A stretch of 64,000 bases of DNA from CAZPDM01 sp964585305 (GTDB taxonomy: Bacteria > Planctomycetota > Uabimicrobiia > Uabimicrobiales > JABWCH01), in contig CAZPDM010000012.1 in the NCBI GenBank assembly GCA_964585305.1, positions 4,450-68,449 on the forward strand, written 5' to 3'. Below are positions 9,611 through 17,441 of the stretch, piece after piece. Below the pieces are notes generated by a model, which was not told where the DNA came from, made no database searches, and saw only the letters and a program-made list of their open reading frames with translations. The translations under genes were made by a program, and so were the position numbers. The stretch's first letter is position 1. Every line of letters starts with the position of its first letter.

Positions 9611-9695
9611 AATATTTTCCTTAAAATAACTAAAAAATAATGAGATGTATTTTAGAAAAAATCTAACAATTATCAAAAAAATCTAAATGAATATA

Positions 9696-9910
9696 CAAAA
9701 GTTTTTGGACTAAAAAATATGCCAACTACGTGTTTGAGATCCAACTGTGAGGAATTGAACCCGCCGTTGCAAATTTTTTTTGTTAAAGATAACCCTTTAT
9801 AAACGGCGGGTTAATTCCTACCATGCACATCCGTGCATGGACAAGTTTCCTGAGATAAAGTTAGTACTGAGATAAGAATGTATAATAAATTCTTAGTCCA
9901 AATACTTTTG
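9696..9910. mobile_element. MITE-like element with terminal inverted repeats and internal palindromes
   Basis: CAAAAGTTTTTGGACTAA (9696-9713) and TTAGTCCAAATACTTTTG (9893-9910) are inverted copies matching at 17 of 18 bases. Between them lies a long GC-rich palindrome: 9750-9768 pairs with 9802-9819 (18 of 19, core AACCCGCCGTT/AACGGCGGGTT, 33-base loop). A second hairpin, CCATGCAC/GTGCATGG, is at 9821-9840, and CTGAGATAA is directly repeated at 9850 and 9867. No open reading frame is present. The nested symmetry in a 215-base unit, with base composition unlike the surroundings, suggests a nonautonomous transposable element. No target-site duplication is visible. A structured RNA or an IS200/IS605-type remnant is the alternative. 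Confidence 0.55.
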
Positions 9911-10073
9911 ACAACTTACTTAACAGTTATCAATTTTAAGAAATTTTACGACAAATTATAATTTTCATCTCATTGATCTAGGGAATAAATAGGGAATAAA
10001 AATGTTTTTTTATTCTTGAAATATTTGCAATAAAATAAGTTATAAAAAATTTATTTTTCTTCAAAAATTTTGC

Positions 10074-10101
10074 TTGATTTTTGCAGGGGAATTGATATAA
10101 T
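10074..10101 (+). promoter_or_regulatory. sigma70-type promoter of the tRNA-Pro locus
   Basis: TTGATT (10074-10079) and a perfect TATAAT (10096-10101) are separated by 16 bases. The -10 box ends 14 bases before the first base of the tRNA. Confidence 0.75.
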
Positions 10102-10115
10102 ATATTTCATAAATC

Positions 10116-10191
10116 CGGGGTGTAGCTCAGTTTGGCTTAGAGTGTGTGGTTTGGGACCACAAGGTCGCTGGTTCGAATCCAGTCACCCCGA
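10116..10191 (+). tRNA. tRNA-Pro (anticodon TGG)
   Basis: A complete cloverleaf can be drawn. The acceptor stem is CGGGGTG/CACCCCG, the D-arm region is TAGCTCAGTTTGGCTTAGAG, the anticodon stem is TGTGG/CCACA around loop TTTGGGA (anticodon TGG), and the T-arm is CTGGTTCGAATCCAG. The discriminator base is A, as usual for proline tRNAs. The CCA end is not encoded. The promoter is directly upstream. Confidence 0.95.
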
Positions 10192-10199
10192 CTTATATC

Positions 10200-10230
10200 A
10201 AACACCCAAATTTATTTGGGTGTGTTTTTT
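10200..10230 (+). terminator. Terminator-like hairpin between the two tRNA genes
   Basis: ACACCCAAAT and ATTTGGGTGT form a stem followed by TTTTTT, a standard intrinsic terminator shape, nine bases after the first tRNA. It would reduce or stop read-through into the second tRNA gene. Confidence 0.7.
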
Positions 10231-10243
10231 ATATATACGCCTT

Positions 10244-10319
10244 CGGGGCGTAGCTCAGCTTGGCTTAGAGTGCTTGGTTCGGGACCAAGAGGTCGCTGGT
10301 TCAAATCCAGTCGCCCCGA
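10244..10319 (+). tRNA. tRNA-Pro (anticodon CGG)
   Basis: The acceptor stem is CGGGGCG/CGCCCCG, the anticodon stem is CTTGG/CCAAG around loop TTCGGGA (anticodon CGG), and the T-arm is CTGGTTCAAATCCAG. The discriminator is A and CCA is not encoded. The sequence is nearly the same as the upstream tRNA-Pro outside the anticodon arm and parts of the acceptor, so the pair probably arose by duplication. No clear promoter of its own is visible in the 13 bases after the preceding terminator-like hairpin. Confidence 0.95.
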
Positions 10320-10325
10320 TTTAAA

Positions 10326-10373
10326 CAAAAAAAGAATTTTTAGGTTAATTTTCCTAAAAATTCTTTTTTTTTT
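10326..10373 (+). terminator. Rho-independent terminator after tRNA genes
   Basis: AAAGAATTTTTAGG and CCTAAAAATTCTTT form a stem with an 8-base loop, followed by a long T-run. It ends the tRNA transcription unit. Confidence 0.8.
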
Positions 10374-10412
10374 ATCAATTATTTTTAACGAAAAATATAA
10401 GGAGGAAAAACA

Positions 10413-11174
10413 ATGGGCCTTTCTCCAAGATTTCATTTAATTGCAATAATATTAGTTTTATCTGGAATTATGTTGTTTTCCTATTATGCAGACATGATGT
10501 TTTTGAATTGGCTTCTTCCCAAACAAACAAATGAAACAAGAGAAATACTATCTTTGTTAGGTTTAATCGTTGCAACAGGAATTGCTCTTTTCATTTTTTG
10601 GGAACATTGGCCAGAGTGGTATGAAGATATTGAAGAAGATATTTTACATGAACTTACTTTACATGAAGAATCTGAAATATTTCGAATTTCATTAGTTCTT
10701 TCTATACTTCTTACTACAATTTTAGGTATATTGTGGCGTTGCTATTGGCCATTTTTACTGGGATGTTCTTTGTTTGGAACTATCATTTGCTTATACATTG
10801 TAGATATAGTAACATATATTATTATTCAAGGTTGGGAAGGAATAAGCGAATGTGTTAGCGATACTGCTTATAGTTCTTTGCCTGGATTATGGCTTGCAGC
10901 ATTCATCATACTTTTTTTAACAACTATTTCTTCTTTAATTATTTATCCTGGACTATGCTATCCTTCTCCAAATTCTCCAGAAATTTCTTCTCATGCACAA
11001 AATCAACCAACTACTCCTGAATCAAGTTTCTGGAAACAAATTCGACAAAAAATCGAAGAATGGACAAACCCATCTAAACCAGAGCCAAAAGAACAAAATA
11101 CTGAAAAAAACAGCAATACAAAAAACAGCACACCAACACCACAAAAAAATGAGGAAACAGACAAAAGAAAATAG
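10413..11174 (+). CDS. Multi-pass membrane protein of unknown function
   Basis: I do not recognise this 253-residue protein. It has about five hydrophobic segments (near residues 8-26, 44-63, 92-110, 112-135 and 157-179), with an acidic loop EDIEEDILHELTLHEESE after the second. A ~65-residue hydrophilic tail rich in Pro, Lys, Asn, Thr and Ser ends in TPTPQKNEETDKRK. The ATG has a strong TAAGGAGG nine bases upstream, so translation is probably efficient. It stands alone between the tRNA terminator and the promoter of the chemoreceptor operon. Confidence 0.75.
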   Translation: MGLSPRFHLIAIILVLSGIMLFSYYADMMFLNWLLPKQTNETREILSLLGLIVATGIALFIFWEHWPEWYEDIEEDILHELTLHEESEIFRISLVLSILLTTILGILWRCYWPFLLGCSLFGTIICLYIVDIVTYIIIQGWEGISECVSDTAYSSLPGLWLAAFIILFLTTISSLIIYPGLCYPSPNSPEISSHAQNQPTTPESSFWKQIRQKIEEWTNPSKPEPKEQNTEKNSNTKNSTPTPQKNEETDKRK

Positions 11175-11268
11175 CAAAAAGGGAAAAACTTATCAATCCC
11201 AAGTAGAACTCTGGTTACTCTTTTATTCCTTCATTTATTTTATACAAAAATTTTGTATTCTTGATGAC

Positions 11269-11297
11269 TTGACAACTGAATTTAATTATCTTATAAT
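11269..11297 (+). promoter_or_regulatory. Perfect-consensus sigma70 promoter
   Basis: TTGACA (11269-11274) and TATAAT (11292-11297) are exact consensus boxes with the ideal 17-base spacer, about 60 bases before the substrate-binding-protein gene. Strong, largely factor-independent transcription of the binding-protein/chemoreceptor pair is expected. Confidence 0.85.
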
Positions 11298-11356
11298 TTC
11301 AATAATTTCAATATATTTGGTAATACATTAAGTAAATTTTTTTTAAGGATGTTATC

Positions 11357-12400
11357 ATGACGCAAAAGATTATATTATTTCTTTTAATAAGTGCTTCTAT
11401 GGTTTTTGCTCAACAAGGAAAGAAACTGCTCTATATTGATTCTTACCATGAAGGTTATGCATGGAGCGATGCTATTACCAATGGCATAAAGAAAAATACA
11501 CTGCCAGGAGTTGAACTAAAAGTATTCAGAATGGATACAAAGCGAAAAAGTGATGAGAGTTCCAAAGTCTTAGCTGGAATTAAAGCTATTGAAGAAATAA
11601 GCAGATTCCGGCCTGATGTGGTGATTGTCTCGGATGATAATGCTGTCAAGTATGTGGTAGTTCCTTACATCACTAATCAGAAAAAAATCAAATACCAAAT
11701 AAAAGACTCTGCAAACAAAGAAATAGATCAAGAGCAAAATATATCTGTGGAATACAACCCCTACTTGCCTTTTATTTTTTGTGGTATCAATTGGGACGCT
11801 TCTAAATATAACTTACCCAAAGAAAGAGCGACTGGGATGTTAGAAGTCAGTCTTTATGATGCTTTGATTGTTCAGCTAGATAATACATGGAAATCAAAAA
11901 ATAAAGGAGTTTCTAGAAAGATTAGATATGGATTTATATCTGCTGACAACGAAACAGAAAAAAAAGAAAAAGAACAATTAAGCCTACTTATTACATTGGA
12001 TGAAGTTGTTTTTGTAAAAACTTTTGATGAATGGGCTACAGAATTTCAAAAGCTACAGAATAAAGTAGATATTCTTTTTTTTATCAACAATGCCGGAATT
12101 AGTAATTGGGATGATGAGAAGGCAGCACAAATTGTTACCAGAGAAAATTTAAAATCTATAACTGGAAGTATTTATGATTTTATGTCCACATTTGTATTGA
12201 TTACATACGCTAAACTTGGAGAAGAACAAGGAGAATGGTCAGCAAAACAAGCAATGGCTATTTTAAAAGGAAAACAGATATCAGAAATACCTGTGAGTAA
12301 GAATCAACGAGGAATGTTTTATATTAATTTAAATATTGCAAAAAAAATAAAAGTGTTTTTCCCTATTGAATTCCTCCAAATAGCTACTTTAATAAAATAA
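11357..12400 (+). CDS. Periplasmic ABC-type substrate-binding-like protein
   Basis: The 347-residue protein starts with a signal peptide (TQKIILFLLISASMVFAQQ). It then has the opening typical of the ABC substrate-binding family PF04392, with LLYIDSYHEGYAWSDAIT and the nucleotide-fold-like FRPDVVIVSDDNAVKYVV. The family usually binds small ligands in the periplasm. There are no permease or ATPase genes next to it; the next gene, 20 bases downstream, is a chemoreceptor. The binding protein therefore more likely presents a ligand to the receptor than feeds a transporter (inference). AAGGATG lies before the ATG and a perfect promoter lies upstream. The ligand cannot be told from sequence. Confidence 0.82.
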   Translation: MTQKIILFLLISASMVFAQQGKKLLYIDSYHEGYAWSDAITNGIKKNTLPGVELKVFRMDTKRKSDESSKVLAGIKAIEEISRFRPDVVIVSDDNAVKYVVVPYITNQKKIKYQIKDSANKEIDQEQNISVEYNPYLPFIFCGINWDASKYNLPKERATGMLEVSLYDALIVQLDNTWKSKNKGVSRKIRYGFISADNETEKKEKEQLSLLITLDEVVFVKTFDEWATEFQKLQNKVDILFFINNAGISNWDDEKAAQIVTRENLKSITGSIYDFMSTFVLITYAKLGEEQGEWSAKQAMAILKGKQISEIPVSKNQRGMFYINLNIAKKIKVFFPIEFLQIATLIK

Positions 12401-12420
12401 GTACAGATGAAAGGCAATCT

Positions 12421-13986
12421 ATGAATCTCAATATTTCAAAATTTCATATAACAAAAATTCAAATGAAATTTATGGGAATTGTTATTGCAAGTATTTTAGC
12501 TATTACAATATCTGTTTTAATTGTAGGTACTTTACTCATAAATAATATTATTTATACTCTGAACACGCGGTATTTCGAACAGGCATTGAATAATCAGTTT
12601 GCAAAGATAGAAAATACTTATAATATTTTGGAAAAAGCAGGATTAAGTGATTTAGAAGAGTATGTTGAGAATGCACAAGGGCAGGTGATAGAATCTATCT
12701 CTCAATCCATCAAGGAACATGAATATCTTTTTTATGTGGTTACTGATGATAAAAAAATAATTTATCCTACAAGCAATGATAAGATTGGGACATCAGATTT
12801 GTTTTCTAAGTTAACTGCCAATTCAACAGGAAGTTGCGAATATAAATTAGAGAAGGAATCTTTTTTTGCTGTTTACAAAAAATTTGATTCATGGAAGTGG
12901 ATTATTGTAATCTCTCAATCTAAGCACTCTATGCTTGCTTCTACAAGAACTTATTTCTGGACTATTTTCTGGATAACATTCCTAATTTCCATAATTATCT
13001 TTGTCTTCAGTTTTTATTTATCCACATCTCTTTCGGAGCAGATTTCGAAAATTGTAGCTTCTCTGAAGCTATTTTCAGAAGAAGTATCAACAACTTCTGA
13101 ACAGATGTCAAGTTCTAGTTGGAGTATCTCAGAGGGGGCTTCCGAACAAGCAAGTACTCTGGAAGAAATCAGTTCTTCTTTGGAACAGATGGCATCTATG
13201 AGTCACCAAAATGCAGATAATGCTTCCGTTATGGAAAAACTTTCCGTAACTTCGAAATCATCTTCTGAATTAGGTTATGAAAAGATGAATGATATTACCA
13301 ATGCAATGAAAGAAATAGCAAAAGGTTCTGCAGAGATGAAAAAGATCATCAAAAATATTCAGGAAATATCTTTTCAGACCAATATGCTTTCTTTAAATGC
13401 TGGAGTAGAAGCTGCTCGAGCAGGTGAACAAGGTAGAGGCTTTGCAGTCGTAGCAGAAGAAGTTCGTAACCTTGCCAGAAAAGCAGTGGACTTTGCAAAA
13501 TCTACCGATGTATTGATTACAGATACAACGTCTAAAATCGCTCAAATGACCACTATGTCCCAAGAAGCAAGCAATTCTTTTGAGGAAATATTAACAGTAA
13601 CCAAAAAAGTCAATGAATTAGCTGCAGAGGTAGCAGCAGCAACTCGAGAACAATCTCAAGGAATCAGCCAAATCACGACTTCCATCACAGATATGGATAA
13701 AGTAGTACAAGAAAATTCAGCCAATGCCGAAGAAGGTGCTGCCATGAGCAAAGGTCTTAACACGAATGTAGTCTCTCTAGAAAAAATGATTATGGAATTA
13801 GCAAGCATCATTGGCATTGAAAACCAAACACCAAATCACTCCTCTGAAAATAAACACAAAGTTAAATCCCTTCCAAAAACTCCCATGATAGAAAAAAATA
13901 AACCCCTTGTTCCTAAACAAGAGGTTAAAAAACCGCTTCCTAAAAAAGTAGATACTTTCAGTGATTCGGAATTCAAAGATTTTTAA
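12421..13986 (+). CDS. Methyl-accepting chemotaxis protein
   Basis: The 521-residue transmembrane chemoreceptor has TM1 near residues 19-42 and a short periplasmic Cache-type sensor that ends with AVYKKFDSWKWIIVISQ. TM2 is near 181-203. The long cytoplasmic coiled coil carries the conserved hairpin tip (ISFQTNMLSLNAGVEAARAG, then RGFAVVAEEVRNLA, about 320-350) that contacts CheA and CheW. No obvious HAMP domain separates TM2 from the signalling helices. After the coiled coil comes a Lys/Pro-rich linker and a C-terminal FSDSEFKDF, which resembles a flexible tether with an aromatic end motif, possibly for adaptation enzymes (inference). It is cotranscribed with the binding protein upstream. No che genes are in the window. 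Confidence 0.93.
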   Translation: MNLNISKFHITKIQMKFMGIVIASILAITISVLIVGTLLINNIIYTLNTRYFEQALNNQFAKIENTYNILEKAGLSDLEEYVENAQGQVIESISQSIKEHEYLFYVVTDDKKIIYPTSNDKIGTSDLFSKLTANSTGSCEYKLEKESFFAVYKKFDSWKWIIVISQSKHSMLASTRTYFWTIFWITFLISIIIFVFSFYLSTSLSEQISKIVASLKLFSEEVSTTSEQMSSSSWSISEGASEQASTLEEISSSLEQMASMSHQNADNASVMEKLSVTSKSSSELGYEKMNDITNAMKEIAKGSAEMKKIIKNIQEISFQTNMLSLNAGVEAARAGEQGRGFAVVAEEVRNLARKAVDFAKSTDVLITDTTSKIAQMTTMSQEASNSFEEILTVTKKVNELAAEVAAATREQSQGISQITTSITDMDKVVQENSANAEEGAAMSKGLNTNVVSLEKMIMELASIIGIENQTPNHSSENKHKVKSLPKTPMIEKNKPLVPKQEVKKPLPKKVDTFSDSEFKDF

Positions 13987-14013
13987 TATATTTAAATCGG
14001 ACAACACGGGAGT

Positions 14014-14060
14014 ATTTCGGTTTACATTCACAAATTTAACTTGGGAATGCAAACCGAAAT
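14014..14060. terminator. Inverted repeat between convergent genes
   Basis: ATTTCGGTTTACATTC (14014-14029) and GAATGCAAACCGAAAT (14045-14060) pair with one mismatch around a 15-base loop. It lies between the chemoreceptor and uvrB stop codons, so it is a likely bidirectional terminator, although the T-tract is weak. Confidence 0.55.
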
Positions 14061-14086
14061 GATAGCAAAACTTCTTTTTTATTTAT

Positions 14087-16201
14087 CTATTTTTGAGATT
14101 TGCTTCTTTGTTTTGGCCTACGTTTTCCGCCTAATTTAGGAGATTGTGGAACTGGCATTCCTTTTAATTTAAGCATTTGATCTCTCAATAAAGCAGCATA
14201 TTCAAAATTAAGATCCGTTGCTGCTCTTTTCATTTCAACTTCAATTGCACGAATACGTTCTTCCAAAGTTTCTGCCTGAAGTAATATAGGAAGTAACATT
14301 TCATTATTTTTATCTTCTGAAGATAAAGAATGATAAATATTTTTTGAGTCGTTTACTTTATGAGAGATATTTTTCTTAGCTTCTTCAAGTTTTTCATCTT
14401 CTTGAAGTATATATTCAATGCTTCCTAAAATTTCCTTTTGAATACTTTGCGGTGTAATGTTATGTTTTTCATTATAATCTAACTGTATTTTACGACGCCG
14501 AGCAGTTTCGTCCATCGCTTCCTTCATTGCCGGAGTAATTTTATCTGCGTATAAAATTACTGCAGAATTTACATTGCGAGCAGCACGTCCCATGATTTGG
14601 ATTAAAGATGTTTTTGAGCGTAAAAAACCTTGCCTATCTGCATCTAAAATTGCAACTAAAGAAACCTCTGGTAAATCAAGTCCTTCCCGCAGTAAATTTA
14701 TCCCAATAATAGCATCGTATTTGCCTTGTCTCAATTCTTTTAGAATTGTAATCCGATCAAATGTTTCAATATCACAATGTAGATAATTTACCTTAATTTT
14801 TTTAGATTGCAAATATTCTGCTAGATCCTCTGATAAACTTTTAGTTAAAGTAGTGATCAACACACGTTCGTTTTTACTTGAACGTTCTTGTACCATTTTC
14901 AATACATCTTCTACTTGATTTTCTGTACTACGTACTTCTACTAGAGGATCAAGTAAACCAGTTGGCCGTACAAGTAATTCCGTAACTTTATTTTTGCTTC
15001 TTAATATTTCATATTCAGCAGGAGTTGCTGAGACATACAAAATTTGAGAGATAATTTGTTCCCATTCTTCTAATTTATTAGGACGGTTATCATAAGCAGA
15101 TGGTAAACGAAATCCATTTTCTATTAAAGATTTTTTTCTCGCGCGATCTCCTAAATACATTCCTTTAATCTGGGGAATAGTTACATGTGATTCATCAACA
15201 ATAGTCAGGAAATCTTCAGGGAAATAATCAATTAAACAAAATGGACGTTGGTTTGCTTCCAAATTGCTGAAATGTCGGGAATAATTTTCAATACCACTGC
15301 AATATCCGACTTCCTGCAACATATCAATATCGTACTTTGTGCGTGCCTCTAATCGTGTTGCTTCTACTATTTTATTTTCTTTGTTGAGTATTTTTAATTG
15401 TTCTTGTAGTTCTTCTGAAATACTATCAATGGCATTAAGAACATTTTCTTTAGGCATAACATAGTGCTTTGCAGGCATAATGACAGCAAAATCCATATCT
15501 TGTAATGTTTGTGCTGTAACCGCATCACATAAAGAAATTTTTTCTATCTTATCTCCAAACAATTCTATTTTTATCATCAATTGCATGTATGCAGGCCATA
15601 TTTCAACAGTATCACCACGCACACGAAATTTTCCACGTTCAAATTCATAATCTGAACGCTCATATTGTATAGTAACTAAATCCCGCAATAAATCTTCTCT
15701 TTTGTAGAGTCTATTTTTATGTAAAGAAACCACCATTTCTTTATAGTTTTTGGGATCTCCAACATTATAGATGCATGAAACTGATGCAACAACAATGACA
15801 TCTTGCCTTGTTAATAAAGAACTTGTTGCTGCCATACGTAAAAATTCAATTTGCTCATTAATTGTCGCTTCTTTTTCAATATAAAGATCTCTTGAAGCTA
15901 TATAGGCTTCTGGTTGATAAAAATCATAATAAGAAATAAAATATTCTACTGCATTTTCGGGAAAAAAACTTTTAAACTCAGAATAAAGTTGCGCTGCTAA
16001 AGTTTTGTTATGAGAAATAATGAGAGTAGGCTTTTGCAATTCTTGAATAAGATGCGCCATAACAAAAGTTTTTCCACTTCCTGTAACACCTAATAAAGTT
16101 TGTTCTTTCTCTCCATTTTTGAAATTTGCAGCTAACTCAGCAATAGCTTCAGGCTGTCCGCCTTTCGGTTGCCAAGGACTATGTAATTTAAAATTTGGCA
16201 T
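14087..16201 (-). CDS. uvrB: UvrABC excision nuclease subunit B
   Basis: UvrB verifies DNA damage delivered by UvrA and recruits UvrC in nucleotide excision repair. The protein has all the hallmarks: the N-terminal PNFKLHSPWQPKGGQPEAI, Walker A LGVTGSGKT (about 37-45), the beta-hairpin region YYDFYQPEAYIASRD, the helicase motif VDESHVTIPQ, the C-terminal helicase segment INLLREGLDLPEVSLVAILD and a UVR domain (LEERIRAIEVEMKRAATDLN) that binds UvrC. It is ~704 residues from the chosen start, slightly longer than usual because of a basic tail ending KRRPKQRSKSQK. The start at 16201 fits the family N-terminus and has AGAAAG before it; an ATG at 16249 would add 16 unlikely residues. Confidence 0.96.
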   Translation of the reverse strand: MPNFKLHSPWQPKGGQPEAIAELAANFKNGEKEQTLLGVTGSGKTFVMAHLIQELQKPTLIISHNKTLAAQLYSEFKSFFPENAVEYFISYYDFYQPEAYIASRDLYIEKEATINEQIEFLRMAATSSLLTRQDVIVVASVSCIYNVGDPKNYKEMVVSLHKNRLYKREDLLRDLVTIQYERSDYEFERGKFRVRGDTVEIWPAYMQLMIKIELFGDKIEKISLCDAVTAQTLQDMDFAVIMPAKHYVMPKENVLNAIDSISEELQEQLKILNKENKIVEATRLEARTKYDIDMLQEVGYCSGIENYSRHFSNLEANQRPFCLIDYFPEDFLTIVDESHVTIPQIKGMYLGDRARKKSLIENGFRLPSAYDNRPNKLEEWEQIISQILYVSATPAEYEILRSKNKVTELLVRPTGLLDPLVEVRSTENQVEDVLKMVQERSSKNERVLITTLTKSLSEDLAEYLQSKKIKVNYLHCDIETFDRITILKELRQGKYDAIIGINLLREGLDLPEVSLVAILDADRQGFLRSKTSLIQIMGRAARNVNSAVILYADKITPAMKEAMDETARRRKIQLDYNEKHNITPQSIQKEILGSIEYILQEDEKLEEAKKNISHKVNDSKNIYHSLSSEDKNNEMLLPILLQAETLEERIRAIEVEMKRAATDLNFEYAALLRDQMLKLKGMPVPQSPKLGGKRRPKQRSKSQK

Positions 16202-16258
16202 ACTGTACTTTCTCATAAAAAATTTAGAAAAAAATATCTTTTCATACAAAGAAATATG

Positions 16259-16351
16259 GGCACGCTATGCGTGCCCTATATCATTTTAAGGCACGCTATG
16301 CGTGCCCTATATCATTTTAAGGCACGCTATGCGTGCCCTATATCATTTTAA
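16259..16351. repeat. Three perfect 31-base tandem repeats, each with a hairpin
   Basis: The unit (16259-16289, 16290-16320, 16321-16351) begins GGCACGCTATGCGTGCC and ends CTATATCATTTTAA. The three copies are identical. Each contains the palindrome GGCACGC/GCGTGCC with a 3-base loop, and the array is more GC-rich than its surroundings. It sits between the DUF1573 gene and uvrB on the minus strand, and the third copy supplies the stop codon of the DUF1573 gene (16348-16350). Confidence 0.95.
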
Positions 16352-17364
16352 GGAAGGACGATTCCTTGTAGATTGACAATGACTTCGCGTTGTTCTTCAC
16401 AGTCTGTTTCAATAGAGAAAGTTCCTCTAAATTCTCCAGGTGTAGCATTTTCTGGACAATCTAGTGTAATGTGGACATAATAATAAATATCTGGAACAAC
16501 AGTTTGAAGAGTTGAGGATATAAAAGGAATAGAGCTTTTGCAAGAAAGAATCTGGAATTTTGCTAATTCTCTACGAGAAACAACAACTTGTTTTGTTATT
16601 TTCTTTCCAGGTTTCATAACACCAAAAGATATATAATCTGGAACTGCAGCAATTTCAGGAATAACATGGGCAAAAAGTGGAATCTCAATTTTTTCTTTTC
16701 CTGGAATATCAGTTTTTAAATAAATTTTACCATTATTGCGGCCATAAGGGATATCTGCTTTGGGTGTAATATCAATACGATACCCACGTTGAGGACCTGG
16801 AAAAAATCCAGTTACTTCAGATAATTCTTGTGAACTAATATCAAAACTTGTAACATCTGTAGTTACTTCTAAAAGTTTGAAATTTTGTTGCCGGTGATTT
16901 GTCATCCAAAGTGTTATAGGTTTTGCAGCAGAACGTTTAAAAACTCGGAAATTAGCAATCCATTCTGAAAGAAGAGAATCCAACATAACATTGGCTTGTA
17001 ATGGAACTATAAGCAATTGTTGATTCCCAATCTTAGGACTAATATCAAGTTTAATTTCCCATTGTACAATCCCACGCATTCCTTTTGGTACAAATAGTGT
17101 TTTTAATTGGGCTTCGGTATGCGGCGGTAATACATCTGGTACTGGTTTGGCTACCATACATCCGCAAGATGTAGGTAATACATTTAATGTAATAGTTTCT
17201 TCGCTATTATTTTTGATAACAAAGTCTTTTTGTACCATCTCTGTTGTATCAACCAATTTACCAAAATCCCAATTTTGAGGGGTGATCGTAATTAACGCAG
17301 GTGTTTCTTGGCTAGAACTACCTACAGCCACTAGAAGTATAACACATAAAAATAGTTTTATCAT
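16348..17364 (-). CDS. Exported DUF1573-domain protein
   Basis: The protein has an N-terminal signal peptide (MIKLFLCVILLVAVGSSSQ) followed by a DUF1573 domain. The latter shows the usual opening TPQNWDFGKLVDTTE, the FVIKNNSEETITL strand and the conserved cysteine pair in PTSCGCMVAKP. The rest (about 150-338) continues as immunoglobulin-like beta-sandwich repeats of the ASH/PapD-like type (NNGKIYLKTDIPGKEKIEIP). Such proteins are common in Bacteroidetes and PVC bacteria and their role is mostly unknown; an extracytoplasmic adhesive or structural role is inferred. I chose the ATG at 17364 because AAGGA precedes it and it begins the signal peptide; the ATG at 17406 has no such site. The stop codon lies inside a tandem-repeat array. 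Confidence 0.85.
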   Translation of the reverse strand: MIKLFLCVILLVAVGSSSQETPALITITPQNWDFGKLVDTTEMVQKDFVIKNNSEETITLNVLPTSCGCMVAKPVPDVLPPHTEAQLKTLFVPKGMRGIVQWEIKLDISPKIGNQQLLIVPLQANVMLDSLLSEWIANFRVFKRSAAKPITLWMTNHRQQNFKLLEVTTDVTSFDISSQELSEVTGFFPGPQRGYRIDITPKADIPYGRNNGKIYLKTDIPGKEKIEIPLFAHVIPEIAAVPDYISFGVMKPGKKITKQVVVSRRELAKFQILSCKSSIPFISSTLQTVVPDIYYYVHITLDCPENATPGEFRGTFSIETDCEEQREVIVNLQGIVLP

Positions 17365-17441
17365 ATTTTTTCCTTGAAAATTTTTTATAAAAATTTTTCT
17401 TTTCACTATATAATTTTATCGCAAAAAGTTTGCCAATAAAA

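Larger units (their letters stand above)
9611..10115. other. 505-base noncoding region
   Basis: No plausible gene lies between comM and the first tRNA. The left half holds a MITE-like inverted-repeat element (listed separately). Right of it are AT-rich sequence, a short direct repeat of AGGGAATAAA (about 9978-10000) and the tRNA promoter at 10074-10101. Confidence 0.7.

Noticed and set aside
9750..9819. Integron attC site or tmRNA
   Set aside because: The palindrome lacks the paired RYYYAAC/GTTRRRY boxes of attC sites, no integron integrase is nearby, and no tag frame or tRNA-like ends of tmRNA are present.
10070..10440. Three overlapping open frames covering the tRNA region (both strands)
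   Set aside because: They lie across two complete tRNA-Pro genes and a terminator, and their translations are low-complexity readings of tRNA sequence. None has a sensible ribosome binding site.
16259..16351. CRISPR array
   Set aside because: The three 31-base units follow each other directly with no spacers between them, and no cas genes are in the window.
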